In this document: positions 34,261 to 45,900 of the stretch, one piece after another
Position numbering within the stretch: position 1 is the stretch's first letter
How the letters are laid out: the number at the start of each line of letters is the position of its first letter
NCBI GenBank assembly: GCA_021399445.1
Contig: JAJTUQ010000001.1
Location: forward strand, 3,844,001 to 3,908,000
Origin: Xylogone sp. PMI_703
Taxonomy: Eukaryota; Ascomycota; Leotiomycetes
Length of the DNA stretch: 64,000 bases
Reading direction: 5' to 3'
Program-made: the position numbers and the translations under genes
Notes under the pieces: model-generated
Databases searched by the model: none
What the model was told of the DNA's origin: nothing
The model's input: the letters and a program-made list of their open reading frames with translations, nothing else

Positions 34261-35414
34261 TCAAACATCCCTAAACCACGGATCTTCCAGGAGCTCTTTC
34301 GCCGTGGGCCTCTCCCTTGGATCCAATTTCATGATCTTACATATAAAAGTTCTATCTTCCCTAGACAATTCCGGGTCCTCTGCCATCGCAATGGGCTTCC
34401 ACTTGTTATTGAGGACGATATACTGTGTAGCATCAACAATCCATTCCCAAGCCTCATCATCCTGTGGAAGAAAGTCAAAGTAACTAGAAGGAAATGGTCC
34501 AAAATACGCAATCTGCTTTATGAAAACATGATTAGGATAAGTCTCGTCGTCAGGTCCGGCATCTCTAGGGTCCGGCTTGAATATGTGCCAACCTGAACCC
34601 CATATTAAGCTTATGAGCTACAACAAGCGTCAAACAAGGTCATAACAAAAGGTACTAAGAGTTATTTGGGGTCAATCGACACTTACGGTTGCACCAAAAG
34701 ACCAAATATCAGTTGGAGTTCCCCATCTCAAATTCAGCATCGCCTCGGGACTCCTAAACATATAAGCCCCAATTACATGTCCTTCCTCCCCGAGTTTCAA
34801 GTGATCCTTTGGATCCACAAAGCATGCATCGCCATAGTCACCTAGCTCAACCTCGTTGAACCGAGACGTACCACTGCCGTAGTTGACAGATATATTGTCC
34901 GGTTTAACATCTGGATCGTAGTTAGCACTGTACAGCTTCGTATATAGAATTGATTTAAGTTGAAAGAGGATGGGTGGGCAGCAACACCAGTATGCACGTA
35001 ACCATCTCGATGCAGCTCCCGTAAAGCCTCAAGCACCCCTTTAGCAACAAATTTGACCTCGGAAGTCGCGAGTCGTCTAGAATTCGAAGCACTCAGGACG
35101 TTGTCATCGAAGTATCTGAACACCAGAGACGGCGGCTCTTGAATCTCATCTAGAACCTGACGGATCTTTGCCCTGCCACGGAAATGCTCAAGTACTCTAC
35201 GTTCATTGTCAAACCGATATCTGGGCGGAATCTTTACGACCACTTTTTCTAGTTTTGGGTTCCTGGGGTTTTTTCAATGGTTAGTTGGTGAGAGAAGATA
35301 GGAAGAGGGGGTGATAAACGTTGCTGCCCAGATGTCTTTGTGGAGATTTGTCGAGAGGGTGTATGAGCCGAGCTTTCCCTCGAGCCGCTGGCCTGCTCTG
35401 ATGGATGATGCCAT
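34261..35414 (-). CDS. atypical protein kinase-like protein
   Basis: Four exons fit exactly: 35320-35414, 34988-35262, 34687-34910 and 34261-34617, giving 316 aa. Kinase landmarks: the VAIK-like lysine in KVVVKIPPRY near residue 43, the catalytic loop HTDVKPDN (split by intron 2), a metal-binding loop GDYGD in place of DFG, and an APE-like RSPEAMLN, then TPTDIWSFGATLISLIW. The final helix has LDPRERPTAKELLEDPWF. There is no clear Gly-rich loop. The HRD arginine is replaced by Thr and DFG Phe by Tyr; the catalytic Asp and the metal Asp are kept, so activity is possible. This resembles an expanded fungal group of short kinase-like proteins; substrate unknown. Confidence 0.78.
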
Positions 35415-36153
35415 TGTTTTAAAGAAGGGATCATTTTAAAGAGTGAATTGAGTCGGATTCGTTGTTGATTAGAAGGAATGATGGAGGTGTGGTGGACAAA
35501 GGAATTGAAGATGCGGCGCAGGTGTTACTCTTTCTATACAATATGCTCGGAACATCACTATAACGAGTTCACATCACCACCACCAAAGCAATCCAATGAG
35601 AGGAATCATCATCTATTTAACATACACAAATAACCGTTCATACCCAATTCAAAGCCAGTTACTCAAGTGAATCAAGAGGGTGAAAAACACCTCCTTGAAA
35701 CTCTGATTTGAAGAATCTATTATCCTCTACTGAAGCCCACAATTTCTAAGCAGGCAGCAGAAGAAAATTTCAGAAGAGTCCCTGCATACCAACAAAAAAA
35801 CTACTAATCCTATCTTACAAGAAAAGATGAAGCTTTTTTCAGCCTCAACTAAGCTAACTATAACACATGACAAGTTATGGTCGGTTTGTTACACCTTCAT
35901 CTCATAAAAAGAGCAGGAGAAAGGCGTTTGTCGTAAAGATGAATATAACAAAGGTGGAGTATGTAGGTCGTAAAAAAAAATCCAAACGTTTTTGCCTTTT
36001 CCTCGTACACGTAGATGAATGATCATGATGATTGTGATGCAACCCCAGTAAAGCCTACAACCCAACCCCTACTAGTCATATCAGATCGCCCTTTTCCTTA
36101 CATATTTTTTTCGTGTTTGCCTTTTTAAAGATGTCGTCAGAAGATTAGAAGAT
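35415..36153. other. intergenic, no gene seen
   Basis: 739 AT-rich bases between the kinase-like gene's start and the RRM gene's stop. No gene, repeat array or RNA gene is recognised. Confidence 0.45.
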
Positions 36154-37342
36154 CTAGAATGAGGGATTCTCTGGCTCAGGCTCAGATGATGACTGAGATT
36201 GTCGGGGAGTTCTCTGGTTCTGGTTCTGGCGTCTACCTCTTGTGTTGTTTCCAGACCCATCTCCTCGGTTCTCCCTGGTACCTAGTGAGTAGTCACATCT
36301 CAAGTACCGTCCATAGATCTCCTTTCCATTCAAAGCCTCGAAGGCCTTGACGGCGCTGTCAACATCAACGAAGTCTGCGTGCGCAAAGCCTCTTGGCTGG
36401 CCTGTGCGTCTATCAATAGCCACACGGACATCGATGACGTTACGGATGTCACGGAAGAGCTGGTTCAGATCCGCATCGGACATCTCATAGGCGAGGTTTC
36501 CAATGTAGAGGGTCTGAGATGGAGGGTTCCGGGTGTCCTGACGGTTGCTAGTGATCTTGTAACCCACGACGATGGTGCGGCCCTCGAATTCAGTCTTGTC
36601 CTTTGCTCGGATGGCATCGGCAGCTTGGTCCTCAGTCTCAAACTCGACATAACCAAATCTATTATTGAGGTTCGTCAGATCAATCAATCAAAACAATAAA
36701 AAAAAAATCAAGGGAATGTGTGAATTTACCCTTTGCTCAACCCTCTTGAATCAGTAGCGATCTTCACAGATTTAACTGGACCAAACTGGCCAAATTCCTT
36801 CTCCAGCTCCTCAGGCCTAATATCAAACAGCAAATTGCCAACATAGATACTGTTGGAAGGAGTCAAGTTCAATTCAGACCGTGGCGTTCTCCGCTGCTCT
36901 CCCAAAATAGGCCGCTGTCGACGGAACGCAAAGCCGCCCTCGGGGGAAGTAGTAGCAGCAGAGCCAACATCAGCAAACTCAGGAGGAGGAGCAGTCGTCG
37001 TGGGCGCACCCTCGGCGGAGGACTCAATTGCGGCCTTGATCGTGGAATCCTCGTTCACATCAGCTGAGGTGGAATCGGACTTGCTAGCATCGTCGCTGTT
37101 GAATCGTCTGAACACCGAGGAGGAAATGGCGCTCTGGGTCTTGGATCTAAGTGCAAAAGGAGAGGCAGCGCTAATCGATTGGGACTTGGAGAAGGCAGCC
37201 GATGCAGAGTTTGCAGCTCGGAGAGCTGATCGTCTGATGAGATGCCTGTAGATTTAAAACCCCAAGTTGTATCAGCGATTCATTCTTTTCTGTTCTTCGT
37301 TTCATGGTAGGAAATGAATATGGCATTGAATAGTGCTTACAT
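36154..37342 (-). CDS. two-RRM RNA-binding protein, probably mitochondrial
   Basis: Three coding exons fit: the bases AT at 37341-37342, then 36730-37245 and 36154-36658, giving 340 aa. The initiator ATG is split, AT|G, by intron 1. The N-terminus then reads MHLIRRSALRAANSASAAFS, a good mitochondrial presequence. RRM1 is at about residues 138-215 (RNP2 SIYVGNLLFD; RNP1 KGFGYVEFE, crossing intron 2). RRM2 is at about 230-305 (LYIGNLAYEM; RGFAHADFVD). The C-terminus is an RGG/Gln-rich tail (GNNTRGRRQNQNQRTPRQSQ). Without the split ATG, the next in-frame Met (complement 37115) would drop the presequence. Resembles fungal nucleolin-like or mitochondrial RRM proteins; the exact function is unknown. 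Confidence 0.78.
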
Positions 37343-38375
37343 GATTATATAACGTATAGGAATTGATCGTTGAACAGACCAATTGTCGATATTTTGTGCA
37401 GTGTTTGGATGGAATGGAGAAAACTGGGAGGTCTGAGTGGTGTCCCTCTCCAAGTGCAAAATAAATTTGGCGATGGCCGAATTTTGCAGTGGAGAGCTAG
37501 CGGGTACGCTAGCCACTTTTGGGTGAGGGGGACTTCGAGGTTTTTCGTTCTGTATGCTCAACGTCACTCAAACAAAAATTATGAACGGCAAATATACGAG
37601 ATATATATAAATAATTGAGGTTTGAGAATATAGTTTACATATGTTTATCAAAAGATGGTTTGCCTTCATTCTATAATCTATCCAGAAGTATCGCCATTCA
37701 AAGATGTCTTCTATTAGACGTCAAGAACAAGTTGCATTGCGACAACGGTATCATCCATTGATAACTAGCTACAGTTGATGTTCCAACACCTGATATGCAA
37801 CCAAGTCCATCTGTGATATCCCAATCCTGCTATCCTTAGCCATGGTAGATTCTTTTTTTCAACAGTGCTAACAGCAGCATTGATTATCCCCATAATATAA
37901 AACCTCCCTACTCCTCTCTCCTTCCAACCCAATACTCCGCTATGAAGATGCCATAGCAGGGTGCGAGGCATCCATAACAAAGCAATTCGACATAAGATAA
38001 TATCTCAATCGAGAAAAGAAAGAAAAGCGGACGCGGGTATATAAGGCCACCAGCCCTTTTCATAACAACACAAAACACACACATAGGAAATATGAAAAGC
38101 CCAGCTCGTGCGGTATGAATCCAGCACATAATTTTTTGTAAAAAAAGAAGCCCCAATGGAATAGGCACCCTTTTTGCACCATTCAAGCATCCAGGTGTCG
38201 AGTATCACGACCTCTCCAGGATACAAGCCAAAAACAGATAAATAACACACATAAACGCCAGTTCTAATACACATCATCCCTATAGATAATTTTTGGATGT
38301 TTGAATTTTGTTTTTTTTTTTTTGTTTCAATCGTGTTCAATGTACGGTCTAGCCTGAAGTGTCGGGTCGTGCCAT
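37343..38375. other. intergenic, no gene seen
   Basis: About 1 kb between the RRM gene's start and the bHLH gene's stop. It includes a T-tract at about 38311-38323. No credible coding frame is seen; it should hold the RRM gene's 5' leader and promoter and the bHLH 3' UTR. Confidence 0.45.
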
Positions 38376-40214
38376 CTAATATCTCACGTCGTATCGTGGC
38401 GGTTCCGGCTGGTACCCATTAACCCTTGGTTGTTCAGGCTGGTTCTGATATTGGACTCCACTCATTGATTCTGGAGCAGGTTGCACTGGACTTCCAAGGC
38501 TGCGAATCGGAGGCAGGGCATTTGGTGGCGCCTGGCTATACTGATATCCATCCATAGGAGCCGGAGGTGGTGGCGGTTGTGCATGGGCGGCGGGTATAGG
38601 CACGCCTTTCAGTTGCGCAATGGTCTGGTGCAAACTGCCGTTCTCAGCCCGTAGTTGCGAGTTTTCAGTTCGTAGTCCGAACGCTTCCCGGCGCAAACCG
38701 TCAATCTCGGCCCGCAGACTACGTGCCTGTTTGTACAAGGATTCGATAGTTTCGGTCTGTGCTTTATGTTCGGTAATAGCTAATGCTGTTAGCATCGCTG
38801 GCATTGAAGCTTTGTTGGGGTTATCGCTACATACCTTTGGATAGAATCTCCCATTTACTAGCCTTTGAACCACGGTCCTGGGGCATTCGGTCCCTCAGAG
38901 CATCAAAGAGGTCCTTCATTTCGGTTCGGCGCTTCCGCTCAGCTATCTTGTGGCTTACTCGAAGTTCAGGTGTTCGACTATACGGCTGGCTACTAGTCGT
39001 TGGCGTACTTCCTTCTCCATTCTGCAGATTCGCCACTTGCTTGTGTTGCAGCGTATGGTGGTGCGTAGTCTTCAATTCAGGAGCTGATTTCGGCTGTGAT
39101 TCCGGAGGCATACCATCTTCAAGTCTTCTTTGTCCGGGAGGAAGCTTCGTCTCAACTGGTCTCGGCTCTGGAGGCCTTGTCTCATGCGAATTCGATTCAT
39201 AGGTGCGTGGTTCAGAAGTTCTTCCTTCCTGGGGCGGTTTCACGTCATGGACTCTCGAGTCGGAAGTCCAGATACTACTGTTATCAATTGATGATGCAAA
39301 GCTATTCCTGCGAGAATCCAAGATATTGGTGCTCTGTAGGCTGATGGTCTCGTCGGTGCGTGAAGCGGCAGCTGAGAATCTGTTTGAGTGGCATTCCTCC
39401 GAAGGATCAGGCCAGGCCCATGCTTGACCCTTTGTAGGCTCTCTAGCACGAGCAATGTTTCCAGACGAGGGGCCTGTAATTGTTGGAGCAGTCCTGGGTA
39501 AGCTATGTCTATGATTGGGGGTATCGGGTTGCCGCTGGGAACTTGGCTGGTAGCTGTTGGAGAATCTGGCGGAGAGTCTTTCACCCGTAAGTCCTGGATT
39601 ACGCTGTTGCGCAAGAGTGCTCTGAATTGAAGCAGTCGAGTGGTTGTTGCTATGATATGGCGAATTGGCCAGCTTCAGGTCCCCGAAGTTCTGTCCCAAA
39701 CGGCTATCCACGCTCTCGCGGCGAGAAGGGATCTCTCCAGCTGACAAGCCAGCGCTATTTGGAGAGGACTCGAATTGCCCATCATACCTCCTCTGATTCA
39801 GCTGGTCCAGGTTGCCGGGGCTGGTTGGTGAGACCAAAGATGCGACGCTCATGCCTCCCGACGTAGGCGAGGTAAGAACGTGGTGATGCGTGTGGAGGTT
39901 CGTGGCGATTGGGGAGGGGGTCTTATCTGAGACTGAGGACGGATAGCTCGAGGTGGGTGGGGTTAAGATACTCGTGTTGTTAGACATGGAGATGGTCGAA
40001 TTGTCTATGCATAGCATGTCAGCATGTGAAGATGAAGAAGATCCAGGGAAACGAGCAGCATAGAGAAAGGAGAGCAAAGGAGAAAAGGCAAGTGCTAACG
40101 TTTGCTACCAGCATCCGAGATCGAAAAGTAGGCTGAGTCGCGAGACTCTTCAGGTTTATTGAGAACGCCAGCGAGACCTGCTGGAAGCCTTGGGCGACTC
40201 TGGTTGAATTCCAT
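38376..40214 (-). CDS. bHLH transcription factor
   Basis: Three exons, 40100-40214, 38835-40004 and 38376-38779, join to 562 aa starting MEFNQSRPRLPAGLAG. Residues 40-410 are Ser/Pro/Thr-rich and probably disordered. A basic helix-loop-helix follows at about residues 375-440: SHKIAERKRRTEMKDLFDAL in exon 2, loop DRMPQDRGSKASKWEILSK, helix 2 crossing intron 2 into AITEHKAQTETIESL. The basic region keeps His, Glu and Arg at the positions that read a CACGTG-type E-box in the family. A leucine/glutamate coiled coil continues (SLRAEIDGLRREAFGLRTEN). It resembles what is often annotated as GlcD-gamma-like in Aspergilli (memory, unverified). Its 5' side opens into the 11.5 kb gene desert, so it may have a very large regulatory region. 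Confidence 0.82.
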
Positions 40215-41154
40215 TTTGTGACTTGCACGCAAGCCCCCGTGTCGCTATTCGCTGTGCAAGCGCAGATCGTCGGGCAGTCTGGTGGAGAAGGAGAAGAAGA
40301 GGATGATGCGATGGCGGAGCTACTCCCAGAGCAAGTTCAAGCCAGCGAAACGAGAGGCGCAGGCATTGATCGCAAATAAAAAAAAACTGGAGTGGTTGCT
40401 GATGGTGGCAGTTTCTGGCCGCCAGGTTTTAAAAAAGGTTTCTGGGGCAAAGGAGAGATCCGAATTGACGAGTCAGGAAAGGAATGAAGGGCCACTCCAC
40501 ACTTTGCACGACAGGTAAATCGAGGATCTCGAGGGACCAAAAAGGATCAGAAGTTCGAGCGCGGGATCGAAGGTCGGGTCACAGGGAGAGGAGTGGAAGT
40601 GTTGCGAGTGGAAAGCAATGGAGTCAGATAATAAGTGAAGTGAGCGAGCGAGCGAGTGGTGGAGGTTAATAGGTGGTAGACCCAGTCCCCCGTCCAGCAA
40701 CCTGAGGTGCAGGGCTCGGGGCGCTGTACAGTATTCCTGGGGGGCGCGAAGGCCCTTTCTTTGGCTCGGTTGGGTGGAGGGCCTAGGTTCAGGACTGACG
40801 GGCGTGCAGAACAGCAGAGGAACTTCGGTACAGGTACCACGTACCAATCCGCGACAGGGCAGCACGGCAGCAGCACGGTGACGGCGACTGGTGCTTTGTT
40901 CGCAGCGGCACGTCCTGGGCCCAAGTCCCCGAGCAGGTCCAGGTAAAATAGAGTGCTGTCCAAGGGCTCTGCGGTGGCGTCCAGGATTCTGGCGCGCTTT
41001 TGGGAAGGTGGTTCTTCGACACCAGCCGCTGTGGGCTGGGGGTTTTAAGTAGGAATGAGGCTTTTGGGCGTGGGAGCCAAAAAGCAGCTGTTAAGCAGGT
41101 TTAGCAGAGGGTCTATGGGTCCTCTTTGGGCTCCGTTGTGAGTAGAAGCAGCTA

Positions 41155-41223
41155 GCAGTAGTAGTAGTAGTAGCAGCAGCAATAGCAATAATAATAATAA
41201 CAACAACAACAACAACAACAATG
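41155..41223. repeat. compound trinucleotide microsatellite
   Basis: About 70 bases pass from AGT/AGC units through AAT units to AAC units: seven AAC/CAA-type repeats follow four AAT and five AGT units. It sits within the gene desert, outside any coding frame. Likely polymorphic between strains. Confidence 0.85.
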
Positions 41224-41680
41224 TATGAATCTTTCTTTTCTTTCTCTAATAAGAACAAAAGAATAAAACAAGAACAGAGAGTTGCAGAGCCGGTGCTGGG
41301 AGAAGTAAGGTTGTCCTCAGATCGTCGTGGACAGCAAGCCAGCGCCACGTGAGAGAGCCCCCAGGTAAGAGCAGACAAATAGCATGGGAGAGGGCGAGCA
41401 AAATAGAGAGAAAAGGCGCAGAAGCGGGAGGGGGTCAATTACAGTACTGTAGGTCAAACGAGCTCGCAAGAAGGGGTCCATGTCCACGAGGCGATAAGGC
41501 ACAGATCGATCCAGTTGCTAGCCAGGTCGCCAGGTAGCCAGGTGCGTGGGAACCGGGTGGTCAGCTTAGCAGCTTACTTTAGAGGTGGCTAAATTAAGTT
41601 AAAAACGGACCATGACGGTGCTGTACAGTTCTGCTGCTGTTCAACCGCACGGAGTCCTGGACTGTACAAGGCCCCACGGT

Positions 41681-41745
41681 CCAGTCCAGTCCAGTCCGAT
41701 CCGGTCAATAATCCAGTCCATCTCGTCCATCTAGTCCGCTCCCCC
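41681..41745. repeat. GTCCA pentanucleotide-rich tract
   Basis: Four overlapping CCAGT/GTCCA units in tandem at 41681-41697, with further imperfect copies (ccagtccatctcgtcc, ctagtccg) to about 41745. A short degenerate tandem repeat in the gene desert. Confidence 0.7.
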
Positions 41746-42907
41746 AGTCAAACAAAGGCAAGGCCTCGATTCGCTCGACAACCGGCCTAGTGCAGACGGG
41801 CTTCTCTCTTGTCTCTGTACCGTATGTCGTCTCTTGTCTCCCTCCTCTCTCCCCAAACTACCGCAGGGCAATCTGACCCTCGCACGAAGCTCGCACGAGC
41901 TCCAGCAGGAGGTGCGAGTACAGCATCTCGAGGTAACACATGCAGCCCGGTCGCCGTCCTGCACGCTGCACCTTTGTTGTACACGGTGGTTGAGCAGAGA
42001 GGCTGCACCAGGGCGCGGCTACCAAGTCGAGATGAAGACCGCAGCAGCCACAACGCGACCCGGCTGCTGCATTCTCAATACCGATGATCCTGGGGGAAGC
42101 GCCACTAAGGCCAGACTTGGAACTTGCAGCCGCCTGGGATGTGATCAGGCAAGAGGAAAGAGACATATCACACAGTTTATTACCGGCGGACACTGACGCT
42201 GGTGGTGGTGGTAGTGCTTCTGCTGCTTGCTGCTTGTATGGGTACGGTACAGTAGACGGGTACCGAAGCATGCCCCTTCGCCCAGCAAGTGAGCGCCTGG
42301 CAAAAAAAAACCCTGTCGTCGCATGCCTCGAACCCTGCTGCCTCCCGTTGCCCACGCTGCTCGCCCTTGCTCCAGAGGCTAAGCCCTTTTCTGCGGGCTC
42401 TTCCCATCCCGGCCCTGCACACGAGAGCGTCTGGTGCAACTGCGTAGGAGGAAGCCCACCGTGTTGCGCGTGGCCACCCGATTGCTGATTGCTTGCGAGC
42501 ATGCTGATTGCTGGTCCGCTTTGCGGAGTGGAAAAGCTGTCCTGTACAGTATTAGCCTGTCGTTTGCGGTGGCCACACGCAAGATGCCACCGATGCAGCA
42601 GTTGTGCAGTAGTATTGTACTCTACACGGTACTGGAAATTGTACGAGTGGCACAAGTGGTGAACTACCAAGTACGGTTACGGTACTCGGCTTCACAACCA
42701 AGTGCCCGGGGCAAAGCTGTGTGCCAGACAGCTGCATCTGCGTTGTGGACTTTGCTGTCTTACTCGTACCCTTTTTTATTTGGTGCTCCTTGCTCCCTAC
42801 ACGAGATGGATGCCCGCTGGGTGCTCACCGTGATCATGGTGTCGTATTCCGTGCAGCTCCGTAAAGCATCATGGCCACCTGCTCTTCTGTATATTGGTTT
42901 TTAGATG

Positions 42908-42940
42908 TTGTGTGGGTGTGTGGGTGTGTGGGTGTATGGT
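42908..42940. repeat. GTGTGTGG tandem repeat
   Basis: Three near-perfect copies of an eight-base GT-rich unit followed by a degenerate copy, in the GC-rich half of the gene desert. Confidence 0.75.
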
Positions 42941-45900
42941 ATGGGCGTACTTTGTGTGTACGGTATGTGTGTGTCATGGAGATGAGATGGGGGAAGGGGC
43001 GCGCTGACATTCCGCTGCTCTTGCGGGTGCGCGAGGCGTGGCCCTTGTCCTGGTCGTGCGTCTCCCCAGGGGCCTGCATTTCTGCATTGGGCTGTGGCCG
43101 GGGTGGGTTGTGGCAGTGGACCGCTGGCCATGTGTGGCGCACCAGATCCACTGCCCCCCCAGCCTGGGCGCACGTCGTCTTCTGCCAGTCCGGCTGCATT
43201 CGGGACCCCTCGGCGGGAGATCGATGGAGCCATGTGTTTTGTTAGCTGCGACTTCGTCTGCAGAACATGATTTGCGCCCTACCCCAGACAATCCGGCGTC
43301 GATCTCACTGGCTTTGCTCCCTGGGTGTGTGCCGTCCTGCTGCTCTGGTGGTTGGCGCGGCAAACCATAAATTCGATTACCTCGATTTCCTCCACTACCG
43401 CAAATCGCCTTGTGCAGAGACACACTTTTACTTCCATCACTGCGAGCAGCAAAGAGTTGAATGAAAGGCTGCTGACATACCGCTCCGTGTCTACGGTAAC
43501 ACGCGCAATGGGTACTTTGCCTTCTTTTTCCGGTCTTGAGTTCCGAGGCCTGCAAGCAGTGTTTCGCGGTTCGCCAACTCAATTTGGAGCTTGCCGCGTT
43601 AATCGAGCTCTCGACAGACTACCGTAGCGGTACAGTTGATCCAGAGCCCGGCCTCAACAGCCCACTTGTGAATATGCCTGCCATGCAAGCACCAGAACTC
43701 TTTCTGCTTGCTGCACCACGGTAGCGCATCGTATTTAGATTGCCCATGGTGGTACCGGGTACTATCGATCGAGATGCCAATCCTTTCCCCCGTGCCATTT
43801 GTACATTACGTACGGTCGCTAGTCTAGCGATGGTACCGCACACAGTCGAGACAGTACAGTTCTGGCGGTCACCCAGCCCTTCACCGGAGAGATGTTTCCG
43901 AGCAAGCCCTAATTTTCCTGCCCATCCGCGCTCGAACTGTAACTCCAGGCACTGCCCTGCCCTGGTCGCTGGCTTTTTAGCGGCTGACACACCTGGGAAT
44001 CTGACCTACCTGACGCCCAGGATACTACGGATAATCAACGCTCAACTTGCTATCGATAGCCAAAGGGAGGTCAGTGCAGGATGCCACCCTTATTCTTGGG
44101 ACAAGATGTGATTACGCCGTACCCGATCCAAGGAAAAAAGAAAAGAAAACAGAGAATTCCAAATACCACCATGAATAGGATGAGAGCGCGACGAAAATTG
44201 CTGGTATGCCAGGCAAGAATTCGACCTTTTTTGGGCGCCCAAGCTCCTTCGAACGGCTATTGAGAGAAGCTCGAGAGATGTGCGAAGACCCGAGGTCAAT
44301 TACAGTACTTACTCGGCCGCGGAAATACGCTTGCTGTGCCTTGAAGAAAGAACGGGGTGAATGCCTCCAAAACTCTCGGCATTCGTTGCCCATTGCGGAT
44401 CCTGGCCCTAGGTCCTTCTCCCAGTGTTGAGGATACTCGGACAAATAAGCCTCGCAAAATCCCAATCCAGCCTTAAGCGTGCACTCGGCGGAGACACATG
44501 GTCCATCAGCAGACAGCAGAAAGGGACGGGGAGGCTGATAAGCTCGTTTGCCCTGCGGCCATTCCGGGACAAGTGTGGACTGAGCGCAAATAGATTGCCG
44601 CAAGCCACAGGAACCCGCGCTGTCACTGACTTACCGCAACGAGCTAAACGCGATCCCAAGGCCAAGGTCCGGTCCCAAACTCCTGCTTACCGTTGTTGTT
44701 TCGCGCACCTCCGCGTGGCAAGGTTGGATTTGCTTGACTGCTGAGAGCCCTTCATATTTTTGCCTTTTGCGAAGTACGTAACTGTACTTTGTATTCTCAC
44801 TTTCGTCTCCATGGCGTAGGTTGCCGGCCGCTGGGGGTACAAGGATGGAGACACTGACATGCCCTCACCGTTACAGCACCATTTTTGAAATTACTGTAAC
44901 TTGATGATTACCGGTTGCACGACTCCGTTGTTGGACCTCTAGCGGGATCATTGACGCACAGCAGCACTTTCCAGTCCCAGGGATGGTCTACACGAAGAAG
45001 AGGTACCATTACTGGGTACAATATCAGCATCGGCATCAGCACCGGCCTTCTAGCTCAAGCATCACTGTGTATCATCAGCATCAGGACTGGCACTAGCTAG
45101 ACAGCGTCTGAGCGCGCGATCCCAGCACGGGTCACCATGCATCCAGGCAACTCGTGAGAGACACGTTTTCTTCAAAGAGGAACAGCCGTCTCGGACCCAT
45201 CACACGCTATCGAAACCTTCTGCTGATACGTTACGGGGCGGCTAAGTGGGAGACCCGAAATAAAATTCTCCGGAGCCAGTGAAAAGCACAGCGAGATACC
45301 GTACCGGGAAAAGCAAGGTTTATGTAAGGGGCGCTGGTGTTGGTTTCTCAATCCGGTACCGTCCAGGAGGAATCTGGCACTATCGGAAAAAATACCTAGT
45401 TACAACGAAATATGGCCGAGGGGAAATTTCATCTAAGATTTCTAAAAACGCCAACGAGCCCAAAACGAGACGCGACACGCGAAAATGATACTGAAATAGA
45501 GAAGTAATGTAAAGTAATGGTGGGACCCCTTTCCGTGCGGTGGCTTAGATATTGGGGAATTTGTTTCATTGCTCCCCTTGCAGTTTAGATCCTCGACGAC
45601 TGGGTACTGCTAACCCGTAGACGCTGGAGGAAAAACGTGTTTCAAGGTCTTTTCTTACACATGCTCCATCTTGACACAAGCACTCAGGGTCGCATCCCAA
45701 TTATTCGGCATCCCATTCCGCGAAAGACCAAAAAGCACGTCATTTAACCCGAGTTCTGGATTGGGTATTGTCCTTTGACTATCACTTTCTTCAAATTTCC
45801 CATCTGCTGCTTCTTTCTTTTCCGTCTAACCTTAACCCACATTAGCCGGACCCACCCAGTTACGTCCCTTCCGCTCCAGGCAAGAATTAGAGAGAGAGCC

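Noticed and set aside
41858..42670. 270-codon minus-strand open frame in the gene desert
   Set aside because: It begins at a TTG, has no family motif and no domain-like pattern, and sits in GC-rich DNA where stops are scarce. Overlapping frames on the other strand are equally open.
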